DNA from: an alpha proteobacterium BAL199
GTDB taxonomy: Bacteria > Pseudomonadota > Alphaproteobacteria > Thalassobaculales > Thalassobaculaceae
Assembly (NCBI GenBank): GCA_000171835.1
Contig: ABHC01000011.1
Coordinates: 62,001-126,000 of the forward strand
Length of the DNA stretch: 64,000 nucleotides
Direction: 5' to 3'
The notes under the pieces were generated by a model. That model was not told the DNA's origin. It saw only the letters and a program-made list of their open reading frames with translations, and did not search any database. Below are positions 1 to 8,432 of the stretch, piece by piece. The position numbers and the translations under genes are program-made. Position 1 is the first letter of the stretch, and the number at the start of each line of letters is the position of its first letter.

Positions 1-784
1 GTTCGAACAGCATGCCGAACTCGGGTTGCGGGTCGTCGATCCCGGCGAGGCGAAGGCAGTGCCAGGCCATCACCAGGTTGCTGGACAGCAGCGGCTTGCC
101 GGACACCGCCTCGGCGGCCCGGGCGATCGGGGCGACCTGCAGGCTGGTGCAGGAGATGAACACCCCGTCGACGTCGGGGTGGGCGGCAGCCGCGATGGCG
201 GCGTCACGGATCGAGTCGGTGGAGATCCGCGCCGCCTCCCGGTCGTCGGTGCGCAGGAAGGTGCCCATCGCCGTCACCGCCACGCCGCGACCCTCGAAAT
301 AAACCCTCAGGTTGGCGTTGATCGCCTGGCTGTAGGGGGTGAGCAGCGCGATCCGGCGCATGCCCAAGGTCTTGAACGCGGCGAAGGCAGCGGTTACCGG
401 GTTGGTGAACTTGGCCTCCGGGCGGACCTTGCGCAGTTCGGCGAAAACGCCGTCCTCGCCGATCTCCATCGACGCCGAGGTGCAGCCGAACGCCACCACA
501 TCGAGCGGAACGCCTGGCAGGATCAGGTCGGCCGCCGGGGCCAGCCGGGCCTGCATGGCGCGCAGGGTCTGCGGCGTGATGTCGTTGTCGTTCAGGATCC
601 GGCTTTCGTAGAGGGCCACACCCTCATGGCGGAAGATCTGCCGGAACTCGTGCTCGACGGTCTGGTCGGTCGCCAACACCACCAGGCCGATGGCGGCCCG
701 GCTGTAGATGCCCGGGTCCAGGGTCGAGGGCAGGACGCCGAGATCAATGCAATCCGGCTTGGTGGCAACGACGGTGCTGTTCAT
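1..784 (-). CDS. Asp/Glu racemase-family protein (maleate isomerase / arylmalonate decarboxylase-like), 3' end outside window
   Basis: The frame opens at ATG 784 behind a GGAGG-type ribosome site and runs off the left edge, giving at least 261 residues. Two cysteine motifs typical of the Asp/Glu racemase superfamily are visible: FGCTS in the first half and ISCTS in the second. They form the paired catalytic cysteines. The family includes maleate cis-trans isomerase, hydantoin and glutamate racemases and arylmalonate decarboxylase; substrate cannot be told from sequence. It is followed on the same strand by genes for D-amino acid and hydroxyacid oxidation (dadA starts 35 bp upstream in the opposite sense of reading order, same strand), which suggests amino acid or dicarboxylate catabolism. 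Confidence 0.8.
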   Translation of the reverse strand, partial: MNSTVVATKPDCIDLGVLPSTLDPGIYSRAAIGLVVLATDQTVEHEFRQIFRHEGVALYESRILNDNDITPQTLRAMQARLAPAADLILPGVPLDVVAFGCTSASMEIGEDGVFAELRKVRPEAKFTNPVTAAFAAFKTLGMRRIALLTPYSQAINANLRVYFEGRGVAVTAMGTFLRTDDREAARISTDSIRDAAIAAAAHPDVDGVFISCTSLQVAPIARAAEAVSGKPLLSSNLVMAWHCLRLAGIDDPQPEFGMLFE

Positions 785-818
785 CACATTCCTCCGGCAG
801 TTTCCGGCTCGTAGTGCG

Positions 819-2060
819 TTACATCATCATGCCGTCGAGCGGGATCTCGGTCGGCTTGCCGCCGATCAGGTCGGCGGTGACGCGCGCGGCGGCGTGGGAC
901 ATGGTCCAACCCATGTGGCCGTGTCCGCTGTTGAACCACAGATTGCGGTGCTTCTTCCGCCCGAACCGCGGGGTGCCTTCCGGCGTCATCGGGCGCAGGC
1001 CGGCCCAGCCCTCGGCGCGCTCGAAATCGGCGCCGTCGGGGTAGAGGTCGCGCACCACGCCCAGCATGAAGTCGAAGTCCTGCGGCTTGTGGCTGGTGTC
1101 GTAGCCGGCGAATTCGGCGGTGGCGGTGACCCGGACCCGATCGCCGAAGCTGGAGATGGCGACCAGATTGTCCTCGTCGACCGAAGCGACGGTCGGCGGA
1201 GCGGCGTGGTTGCCGACCGGAATGGTCAGCGAGTAGCCCTTGATCGGATAGACTGGCAGCGACACCCCTAGCTGGCGGGCGAATATCGGGGCGTGGTTGC
1301 CGAGTGCCAGGACGTAGGCGTCGGCGGTCAGCCGGCCCTTCGAAGTCTCGACCCCCAGGATGGCGTCGCCATCGGCGTCGATCCGCAGGATCTCCATGCC
1401 CAAATGGAATTCCGCCCCGCGCTTGATGCATTCCGCCGCCAGGGCGCGGGTGAACTTGTTGCAGTCGCCGGTCTCGTCGGTCGGGCAGTAGATGCCGCCG
1501 GCCACCTTGTCGCGGGCGGCGGCGAGCGAGGGTTCGACGCGAATGACGGCGTCGCGGTCCAGCACCTGGGTTTCCTGGCCGTCGTCGGACAGGAGCTGCA
1601 TGTGCTTGACCCCGGCGGCAAGCCGTTCCTCCGAGCGGTAGAAATACAGGATGCCGCGGGTGTTGCGGTCGTAGTCGATCTCGGCGTCGGCCAGGGTCTC
1701 GTGCAGCAGGCGCTGCGAGTACAGGCAGAGCTGGTGCTTGCGCAGGGTGTTGGTGCGCGCCCTCTCGGCGGTGCACTGCGCCAGGAACTTCAGCGACCAG
1801 CTCCACAGCCGCGGGTCGGCGGACGGCCGGAACCGCAGCGCCTGGTCCTTCAGGACCAGCGATTTCAGCAGGATCATCGGCGCGCGCGGCGACGACCACA
1901 CGAAGGAATGGCCGGGCGCGATCATCCCGGCGTTGCCCCAACTGGTCTCCTCGGCGACGCCGGAGCGCCGCTCGATCAGCACGACCTCATGGCCGTCCTT
2001 CAGCAACTGATACGCCGTGGTGACACCGACCACGCCACCGCCCAGGACCATTACCCGCAT
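819..2060 (-). CDS. dadA: D-amino acid dehydrogenase small subunit-like FAD oxidoreductase
   Basis: 413 residues, full family length. The N-terminus carries the FAD-binding Rossmann motif GGGVVGVTTAY followed by the acidic end of beta-2 (IERR), then the DadA signature ETSWGNAGMIAPGH. The C-terminus has the DAO-fold segment GLRPMTPEGTPRFG and NSGHGHMGWTMS. It oxidatively deaminates D-amino acids to 2-oxo acids at the membrane, passing electrons to the respiratory chain. Its start codon directly abuts the stop of the upstream mgtC gene. The flanking racemase-like gene and two hydroxyacid/oxoacid dehydrogenases fit a small catabolic group. Confidence 0.9.
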   Translation of the reverse strand: MRVMVLGGGVVGVTTAYQLLKDGHEVVLIERRSGVAEETSWGNAGMIAPGHSFVWSSPRAPMILLKSLVLKDQALRFRPSADPRLWSWSLKFLAQCTAERARTNTLRKHQLCLYSQRLLHETLADAEIDYDRNTRGILYFYRSEERLAAGVKHMQLLSDDGQETQVLDRDAVIRVEPSLAAARDKVAGGIYCPTDETGDCNKFTRALAAECIKRGAEFHLGMEILRIDADGDAILGVETSKGRLTADAYVLALGNHAPIFARQLGVSLPVYPIKGYSLTIPVGNHAAPPTVASVDEDNLVAISSFGDRVRVTATAEFAGYDTSHKPQDFDFMLGVVRDLYPDGADFERAEGWAGLRPMTPEGTPRFGRKKHRNLWFNSGHGHMGWTMSHAAARVTADLIGGKPTEIPLDGMMM

Positions 2061-2672
2061 TCAGCCCTCCTGTTTGCGGGCAAAGCCTAGTCCGGGTCCG
2101 TCGCGAGTAGAAGGGTTACGTGCTGCTCGAAACCGATCCCACTTGGACCAGGCACCGTCGTCCTGGGTGACGTGATCGGTCAGCCATTTCAGCACGGCGA
2201 GGACGACGATCGCGATCGTCACCAAGGTGACCGCCATCGAATAGTAACCGCAGCCGACCGCTACGCCGATCGCGCCGGCCGTCCACATACCGGCCCCGGT
2301 GGTCAGGCCGTGCACGCTTTCCCGGTTCTGGATGATCGCGCCCGCGCCCAGGAAGGCGATTCCGGCGGTCACCGCCTCGACCGCGCGGATCGGATCGACG
2401 TTGGGCGAGCCGTCCTGGCCCTGGATGTCGTTGTAGATGCCCCACGCGATCATCGTGAACGCGGCGGAGGCGAGCGACATCAGCATGTGGGTCCGCAGTC
2501 CCGCCGATTGCCGCCGGTACTCGCGTTCGGCGCCGATGATCGCTCCGAGGATTGCGGCCAAGCCCAACTTGCCGGCAACCGAGGCGAGGGTCTCGCCCGG
2601 CAGGGGGGCGATCAGGGTCGTGGGGTCGAACGGCATCGGGCGTCGGTCCGGCGGTGGTGTGTCACCCGACAA
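2061..2672 (-). CDS. MgtC/SapB family membrane protein
   Basis: Up to 203 residues; an internal ATG at 2636 is an equally good start. The MgtC core is clear: GAIIGAEREYRRQSAGLRTH, then SLASAAFTM, AGIAFLGAGAII and GLTTGAGMWTAGAIG, spread over four to five predicted transmembrane helices in residues 25-165. MgtC-like proteins modulate ATP synthase and survival under magnesium limitation in pathogens; in free-living bacteria their role is often unknown. The stop codon touches the dadA start codon, so the two are probably co-transcribed. The short polar C-terminal tail replaces the longer ACT-like domain of Salmonella MgtC. Confidence 0.85.
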   Translation of the reverse strand: MSGDTPPPDRRPMPFDPTTLIAPLPGETLASVAGKLGLAAILGAIIGAEREYRRQSAGLRTHMLMSLASAAFTMIAWGIYNDIQGQDGSPNVDPIRAVEAVTAGIAFLGAGAIIQNRESVHGLTTGAGMWTAGAIGVAVGCGYYSMAVTLVTIAIVVLAVLKWLTDHVTQDDGAWSKWDRFRAARNPSTRDGPGLGFARKQEG

Positions 2673-2720
2673 CCCCCGAGGTCGCGACCGGCTCCGTCGA
2701 CGGCGTCGGTCTGCGCTTGG

Positions 2721-3686
2721 TCAGTTCTCCAGTTCGGGCACGATCCACAGCGGGGTTTCGCCGCGGGCGACGCGCTGAACATTGTCGAAGGCGTTGCGCA
2801 CCCGTGCGGTGTTGCTCTCGAAGGTCGGGCCGGCCAGATGCGCGGTCAGGATCACGTTGTCGAGGCTGAACAGCGGGTTGTCGGGACGTGGCGGCTCCTG
2901 GTCGAACACGTCGAGACCGGCGGCAGCGATGGTGCCGTCGCACAGTGCTGCGTGCAGCGCCGTCTCGTCGACCACCGGGCCGCGGGCGGTGTTGACCAGA
3001 ATGGCGGAGGGCTTCATCGCCGCCAGTTCGGCGACGCCGATCAGGTGGCGGGTCGTGTCGTTCAGCGGCGTGTGCAGCGAGACGACATCCGCCTCGCTCA
3101 GCAGTTCCCGCAGCAGGCGGAAGCGGACGTTCAGGAGATCCTCCTGATCCTCCGGCAGGCGGGCGACGTCGTAGTATGTCACGTTCATGCCGAACGCCTG
3201 GGCCAGCCGGGCGGTCTTCTTGCCGATGGTGCCCAGGCCGACAATGCCGAGCGTCTTGCCGCGCAGTTCGTGCACGCGCGGCGTCTGGTTGCCGCGCCAG
3301 TTGCCGGAAGCGACGCTTAGATGCTGCCGCACCAGCTGACGCGAAACCGCCAGCATCAGCAGCACGGCATGCTCTGACACCGCCACCGAGTTGGCGCCAC
3401 CGTTGTTGCAGACCGGGACGCCGGCGGCCCGCGCGGCATCCAGATCCGCGCGGTCGTATCCGGCGCTCAGCAACTGGACCAGCCGCAGCTTCGGGCCGGT
3501 CTGGAAGAGCTCACGGTCGATCAGGCTGTCGACGAAGCCGACCAGAAACTCCGCACCCGCCATGGCCTCGCGATACTCGGCGCTGCGGGCCGGCACGACG
3601 GTCAGTTCGAAGCCGGAAGGCGCCATCGCGCGGGCCGCGTCGGCGGCATCGGGGAAGTCGGTGACGAACACGATTCTGGGGGTCAT
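2721..3686 (-). CDS. D-isomer-specific 2-hydroxyacid dehydrogenase
   Basis: 321 residues. NAD-binding GLGTIGKKTARLAQAFGM lies near residue 150, the catalytic arginine is in NTARGPVVDE (about 235), and the acid/histidine pair is completed by LTAHLAGPT near 285. It reduces 2-oxoacids or oxidises D-2-hydroxyacids with NAD(P). The family spans phosphoglycerate, glyoxylate/hydroxypyruvate and D-lactate dehydrogenases; nothing in the sequence fixes the substrate. It sits between mgtC and an Ldh-family gene on the same strand, in a neighbourhood of amino- and hydroxyacid catabolism. Confidence 0.88.
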   Translation of the reverse strand: MTPRIVFVTDFPDAADAARAMAPSGFELTVVPARSAEYREAMAGAEFLVGFVDSLIDRELFQTGPKLRLVQLLSAGYDRADLDAARAAGVPVCNNGGANSVAVSEHAVLLMLAVSRQLVRQHLSVASGNWRGNQTPRVHELRGKTLGIVGLGTIGKKTARLAQAFGMNVTYYDVARLPEDQEDLLNVRFRLLRELLSEADVVSLHTPLNDTTRHLIGVAELAAMKPSAILVNTARGPVVDETALHAALCDGTIAAAGLDVFDQEPPRPDNPLFSLDNVILTAHLAGPTFESNTARVRNAFDNVQRVARGETPLWIVPELEN

Positions 3687-3722
3687 GGTTTCCGCCCGAG
3701 CGTTGCGGTTGTTTCGATGCGG

Positions 3723-4775
3723 CTACAGCGCCGACGGTGGCGTCACACCGAGCTTGTCGGCCCAGGACTTCAGCCCGTCGACGATGCCGGGATACAGTGC
3801 CACCCCGTCCTTCAGCGCCGCCCGCTTGCGGGCGAGGGCGCCGTCGCCCGGCAGCCGCACCTTCTCGACACCTGGAGCGGGCGGGTTGGTGCGGCAGGCC
3901 TCGGCCAGCCAGTCGGTTTGCCGGGTGAAGGCGTCAACCCCGGCGAAGGCAGTCGGGTCGTAGACCTGCACCAGTACGCCGGCGCCCCAGCCCTCCGCCG
4001 GGTCGGCCCGGCCGTGCCCGGCAAGGCCCTGGGTCAGCGCCTCGACGATCAGCGCCAGGCCGTAGCCCTTGTGGCCGTGGTCGACCCCGCCCACTGGCAG
4101 GATGGTACCCGGCGGGTCGGTGAACAGCACGGCTGGGTCGGTCGACGGATTGCCGGCGGCGTCGATCACCCACTGGTGGTCGAGCTTGCGGCCCTCTTTG
4201 TGCAGCCGCCCGGTCAGGCCGTTGGTGGTGATCGAGGCGGAGATGTCGACCAGGATCGGGTCGCCGCCGGTCGGGATGCCGACCGCGATCGGGTCGGGGG
4301 TGTAGACCGCGCGGGTGCCGCCGAACGGCGCCACGCTGGCGGTTGACGGGTCGGAGCAGGTCAGGGTGACCATCATGCCGTGCCGGGTCGCGCGCTGCAG
4401 GAAGGCGGCGAGACAAGCGATGTGGTGGGCGCGGCGGATCGAGACCGTTCCGGTGCCGTACAGCCGGGCGCGCTCGACCGCGAGGTCGACGGCAGTCGCG
4501 GTCAACCACACACCGGAGAGGCGCCTGCCATCCCAACTGACCACCGGACCGCGGTCGGTCAGAGTCGCAGGCTGGCCGGTGCCCTTCATGCTGCCGTCGG
4601 CCAGTGCCGCGAGGTACGGCGGCGCCAGTTGCAGGCCATGGGTGGTGTGGCCCATCAGGTCGGCCTCGACCATGACCGGCGCCACCACGGCGGCCTTGTC
4701 GGCGTCGAGCCCGGCCGCCGCGAACAGCGCTTCGGTGTAGGCGATCAGGGCGTCGGCGGCGTAGCGGTCGGTCAT
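3723..4775 (-). CDS. Ldh family oxidoreductase (malate/L-lactate dehydrogenase, non-Rossmann type)
   Basis: 350 residues, usual length for the family that includes YbiC, ureidoglycolate dehydrogenase AllD and delta-1-piperideine/pyrroline-2-carboxylate reductases. Signatures are GHTTHGLQLAP near residue 38, the catalytic histidine region RRAHHIACLAAFLQRA near 115, and the nucleotide-binding DHGHKGYGLALIVE near 240. The product reduces a 2-oxo- or cyclic imino acid with NAD(P)H. Since dadA and a racemase-like gene lie next door, a ketimine reductase role in D-amino acid or proline/lysine turnover is plausible but not proven. The next gene is transcribed divergently. Confidence 0.87.
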   Translation of the reverse strand: MTDRYAADALIAYTEALFAAAGLDADKAAVVAPVMVEADLMGHTTHGLQLAPPYLAALADGSMKGTGQPATLTDRGPVVSWDGRRLSGVWLTATAVDLAVERARLYGTGTVSIRRAHHIACLAAFLQRATRHGMMVTLTCSDPSTASVAPFGGTRAVYTPDPIAVGIPTGGDPILVDISASITTNGLTGRLHKEGRKLDHQWVIDAAGNPSTDPAVLFTDPPGTILPVGGVDHGHKGYGLALIVEALTQGLAGHGRADPAEGWGAGVLVQVYDPTAFAGVDAFTRQTDWLAEACRTNPPAPGVEKVRLPGDGALARKRAALKDGVALYPGIVDGLKSWADKLGVTPPSAL

Positions 4776-4878
4776 GCTCGGTTCTCCCGTTCGGTCGTCG
4801 CGTCGGACCTTAGCGGGTCGTGGAAGCGTGGGCCATCGCCTGCTAGACAGAAGTCATATGACCAATGGAGATCGATGG

Positions 4879-5958
4879 ATGAGCGTCCAACCCCGTCTGC
4901 GCGACCTTGGCATCACCATCGGCGCCCTGCCGACCGGACCGGGCAACGCCATCACCGATGTTACCGGTGTTGCGGTCGGTCACGTCACCCTGTCCGATGG
5001 CTCGGCGCAGACCGGGGTGACGGCGATCCGCGCGCATCCAGGCCATCCGTTCCGCGACAAGCTGCCGGCCGCCGCGCACGTGCTGAACGGCTTCGGCAAG
5101 AGCATCGGACTGATGCAGGTGGCCGAGCTCGGCACTCTGGAGACCCCGATCGTGCTGACCAACACCCTGTCCGTCGGGACGGCGGCGACCGCGCTGGTTC
5201 GGCACATGCTTGCCGAGACGCCGGAGATCGGCGCCAGCACCGGCACCGTCAACCCGGTGGTGATGGAGTGCAACGACGGCGCCTGGCTGAACGATATCCG
5301 CGGCCTGCATGTCTCCGAGGACGATGTCCTGCGGGCGCTGCAGTCGGTCGGCCCCTCGGTCGTGGAGGGCAACGTCGGGGCCGGGACCGGGATGAGTTGC
5401 TACGGCCTCGCCGGCGGCATCGGTACCGCGTCCCGGGTCGTCACGCGTGGGCCGCGCCGATACACGACCGGCGCGCTGACCTTGTGCAACATGGGCCGGA
5501 TGGAGGATCTGCGGATCGACGGTCGCCCGGTCGGACGACAGCTGGTCGAAAGGCTGGCGGCGGAGAAGGCGGTGAAGCAGACGGACGGGCGCGAGCAGGG
5601 TTCGATCATCACGGTGGTGGCAACTGACGCACCGCTCGACGCCCGCCAGTTGCGGCGGCTGGCGGTGCGGGCGGGAGCCGGACTGGCGCGCACCGGGACC
5701 CATCTCGGCTCAGGTAGCGGCGACATCATGCTGGCGTTCTCGACCGCCGAGCCGCTGCCCCACGCCATGCCGGACGACCCAGAGTACCCGCGCCGCTCGC
5801 TGCATGAGGACGCGTTGGACGGATTGTTCCGAGGGATCATCGAGGCGACCGAGGAGGCGATCCTCAACGCCCTGCTGGCAGCCCGGCCGATAGTCGGGAA
5901 TAAGAAGCGCCGCCGCCGGTCACTGGCGGAGTTCGCGGATCTGATTGCCGGCGGCTGA
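4879..5958 (+). CDS. P1 family peptidase (DmpA / L-aminopeptidase D-Ala-esterase)
   Basis: 359 residues from ATG 4879, chosen over ATG 4858 because GGAG lies 9 nt upstream of 4879. The family hallmark LPTGPGNAITDV opens the protein and EGNVGAGTGMSCYG lies mid-chain. The autocleavage site is the Gly-Ser pair in REQGSIITVVATD: serine 242 would become the N-terminal nucleophile of the beta subunit, close to Ser250 of Ochrobactrum DmpA. The mature alpha/beta enzyme releases N-terminal residues from small peptides and D-Ala esters or amides. It is divergent from the Ldh-family gene and convergent with the dioxygenase gene, so it is probably monocistronic. Confidence 0.9.
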   Translation: MSVQPRLRDLGITIGALPTGPGNAITDVTGVAVGHVTLSDGSAQTGVTAIRAHPGHPFRDKLPAAAHVLNGFGKSIGLMQVAELGTLETPIVLTNTLSVGTAATALVRHMLAETPEIGASTGTVNPVVMECNDGAWLNDIRGLHVSEDDVLRALQSVGPSVVEGNVGAGTGMSCYGLAGGIGTASRVVTRGPRRYTTGALTLCNMGRMEDLRIDGRPVGRQLVERLAAEKAVKQTDGREQGSIITVVATDAPLDARQLRRLAVRAGAGLARTGTHLGSGSGDIMLAFSTAEPLPHAMPDDPEYPRRSLHEDALDGLFRGIIEATEEAILNALLAARPIVGNKKRRRRSLAEFADLIAGG

Positions 5959-5964
5959 TGGGCG

Positions 5965-7062
5965 CTACCGCACCGCTGAACGCCCTGCGCGGTACAGGCT
6001 CTGCGGGCCGTCATGCTCGATGTAGCAACCCTGCAAGTGGCGCCGGCCGGCAGCGGAGAAGCTCGTGCGACCGTGCGCCAGGCGGTGGTTGTCGAACATG
6101 AGCGTATCGCCGGGCTCGAGCTTCAGGCGAATCTCGAACGCCGGATCGCCCAGCCGGGCGCCGAAGACGGCGCGAGCCCGATAGAACGCGGCCAGCGCCG
6201 CCGGAGGTGCCGGCAGCACGTACTCGACGCGCGGGTTGAAGCGAATGCGCTGGATCTCACCGGCCTCGTCGACCTCGATCATGCGGCCAACGTCCTCGAG
6301 CACCGAGCCGTCGCCATCGTAGCGGTAGCGGATCCCGGTGGTTGTCAGCGCCGCGAAGGCGTCGGGGTCGTCGGACCGGAGCGACTGGGCGACCGCGAGA
6401 CCGTCGACCAGGGTCGACTCCCCGCCCTCGGCGTCGTTGACCAGGCAGCTCAGGAACTGGATTCCGGGGATGGGGCGGCGGTATGGATTGTCGGTGTGGG
6501 CGTACAGCGCCAGCGCGGTGTAGGCGAGGTCGGTAGGAGCCTCGGTCGTCCGGACCTCGAACAGCGCGCCGAAGTTCGTCACCCGGACCGGCCCGAACCG
6601 CTCCGCCACCCGCAGCACCGAGCCGGGTTCGTTGCCGCACTCTCGGATCAGACCGAGCCCGGTGCGCAGAAAGCCGTCGAGGAACATCGTCATGCCGGTC
6701 GGTGTGTCCAGAACCTGGAGCACGGCAACGTTCGGCGCATGGGTGGCGGCGGTCCAGGGGATCTTGGGCGGCAGGGCATCGGCGGGGTCCAGTTCGCCGT
6801 CGAGCCAGTCGAGCAGAAAGCGCACCGCGCGCCCGTCGCTGAACCGCACTTCGGCTGTGGTGTCGTCGAGAGTGTCGACGCCATCGATGCGGATCGCCGT
6901 CTCTATTCGCCAGGGGTCGTACAGTCGCTGCCGGCAGCCGGCGTCGAACTCGTCCGACTCGCGGCTGCGTTCACGTAGCCAGACCGGGTGCAGCGGCAGC
7001 ACGGTGCCGTCGGAACGTCGGAACACCACCGTGCCGTCCTCGACCGCCAACGACCTGGCCAT
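5965..7062 (-). CDS. Gamma-butyrobetaine hydroxylase-like Fe(II)/2-oxoglutarate dioxygenase (DUF971 + TauD)
   Basis: 365 residues from ATG 7062, preferred over upstream starts because GGAGG sits 6 nt before it. Residues 1-85 form the small N-terminal DUF971/GBBH-like domain, which binds zinc in human BBOX1; residues 100-360 form the TauD jelly roll. The iron facial triad is visible as HTD in LYAHTDNPYR and the distal histidine in FDNHRLAHGR, followed by the 2-oxoglutarate-binding arginine region. Likely substrate is gamma-butyrobetaine (final carnitine step) or a related quaternary amine; trimethyllysine is an alternative. Confidence 0.85.
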   Translation of the reverse strand: MARSLAVEDGTVVFRRSDGTVLPLHPVWLRERSRESDEFDAGCRQRLYDPWRIETAIRIDGVDTLDDTTAEVRFSDGRAVRFLLDWLDGELDPADALPPKIPWTAATHAPNVAVLQVLDTPTGMTMFLDGFLRTGLGLIRECGNEPGSVLRVAERFGPVRVTNFGALFEVRTTEAPTDLAYTALALYAHTDNPYRRPIPGIQFLSCLVNDAEGGESTLVDGLAVAQSLRSDDPDAFAALTTTGIRYRYDGDGSVLEDVGRMIEVDEAGEIQRIRFNPRVEYVLPAPPAALAAFYRARAVFGARLGDPAFEIRLKLEPGDTLMFDNHRLAHGRTSFSAAGRRHLQGCYIEHDGPQSLYRAGRSAVR

Positions 7063-7141
7063 TGCCGCCTCCGTGGGCCTCTGCTCCGTCCGATCGTTGC
7101 TCTGTTCGCGGCAAGCCGCAATCGCCAATTACGGTCCCGAC

Positions 7142-8341
7142 TCACTTCAGGGCATACAGCGTCATCGGCTCGGCAATCCCGCGGATCGGGTGCGCACCGA
7201 CCTGGCGCAGGCGCGGGTCGCCGCTGGTCTCGGCGAACGCCTGCGAGGACAGCAGACGGTGGCCGAGCGGACGGCACAGTGCTTCGATCCGCGATGCCGC
7301 GTTGACCGCCGGGCCGATCACCGTGAACGCCTGCCGGCCGCCGGCGCCGACATTCCCGTAGCGCACGGTACCGACGTGCAGGCCTGCCTCCAGGGGCAGC
7401 GCCGGCAGTCCTTCGGTCGCCAGTGTCGAGGCAAGCGCGGCGACCCCGTCGATGGCCTCGGTCGCGGCATCGAGCGCCGCCACGCAGGCGCGCCGGGCGT
7501 CGGCTCCCAACTCGAAGGCTGCCAGGAACCCGTCGCCGAGAAACGCGAGGATCTCGCCGCCATGCGCGGTCATCGGCGGCACCATGGCTTCCAGGTGCCG
7601 GTCAAGCAGGTCGACCAGACGGTCGCCGGGCACCGCGTCGCTGGCGGCGGTGAAACCGGCAAGGTCGACCACCAAGATCACCGCGTCCATCGCCTGGGTT
7701 TCGCCGGTCTGGATGGTGCCCTCCAGCACCTGGGCGCCGGATCGTGCGCCGACGTAGGCCTCCAGCAGATTGCGGGCGATCGAGTGCTCCAGCCCAGGCA
7801 GGATCGCAGCGGCGACGTGTCCACCGATCCGGTCGAGGATCGCCAGATCGGAATCGCGGAACCCGTCGGCGTGGTGGGACATCCATCGAACGATCAGGCC
7901 GTCCCGGCGGGTGGCGTGTGGATCGCCGAAGATGAAAAGGTGGGCGAGATAGTCGGTGGTGCCGGCCGCCGCCATGCTTTCAAACACCGGGTAGTCGGCG
8001 CGCTCCGCCGGATCGGACAGGCGGCGGCGCATCCGCGGCGTCCTGGTATCGATCATGTAGCGCAGCGGGCTGCGCAACCAGTCTTCGCCGCCGGCCTCGG
8101 CGTGCCGGAGCACCCCGATGTCGATGCCGGCCTTGGACGACCACGACACCGCGATGGCGTCAATCGCCGGGTGCAGGGTGCGGGCCCCCAAACGGATCTG
8201 GTTGACCCGAACACCGGCCTCGCACAGCGCACCGGCAACCCGCTCGACGATCGCGTCGACCGGCGCTCGGCGCAACGCCAGCTCGATAAGATCGGACTCC
8301 AGGACGCGAATCGTCTCGGCTGCGTGAGCGGCATCGGGCAT
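7142..8341 (-). CDS. Class III adenylate/guanylate cyclase-domain protein
   Basis: 399 residues from ATG 8341. An N-terminal sensory region (about 1-190) of the kind found in many alphaproteobacterial cyclases precedes a C-terminal CHD cyclase domain. Metal-binding aspartates are in VVDLAGFT and FLGDGFLA, and the transition-state asparagine in GPAVNAASRIE. The residue six before the GDG aspartate region, normally the adenine-selecting lysine (GG-E-V-x-K-x-x-GDG), is alanine here (EILAFLGDG), so nucleotide preference or activity is uncertain. No membrane segment is seen, so it is probably cytosolic. Confidence 0.85.
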   Translation of the reverse strand: MPDAAHAAETIRVLESDLIELALRRAPVDAIVERVAGALCEAGVRVNQIRLGARTLHPAIDAIAVSWSSKAGIDIGVLRHAEAGGEDWLRSPLRYMIDTRTPRMRRRLSDPAERADYPVFESMAAAGTTDYLAHLFIFGDPHATRRDGLIVRWMSHHADGFRDSDLAILDRIGGHVAAAILPGLEHSIARNLLEAYVGARSGAQVLEGTIQTGETQAMDAVILVVDLAGFTAASDAVPGDRLVDLLDRHLEAMVPPMTAHGGEILAFLGDGFLAAFELGADARRACVAALDAATEAIDGVAALASTLATEGLPALPLEAGLHVGTVRYGNVGAGGRQAFTVIGPAVNAASRIEALCRPLGHRLLSSQAFAETSGDPRLRQVGAHPIRGIAEPMTLYALK

Positions 8342-8432
8342 CGGCTGTCGTGCTCCGGATCGGCGGGGTCGACCCAATCTGGGGGTGCGGGGCCGGCTTT
8401 CAAAGCCCGAAGTCCACTGCTACACCGCAAAC

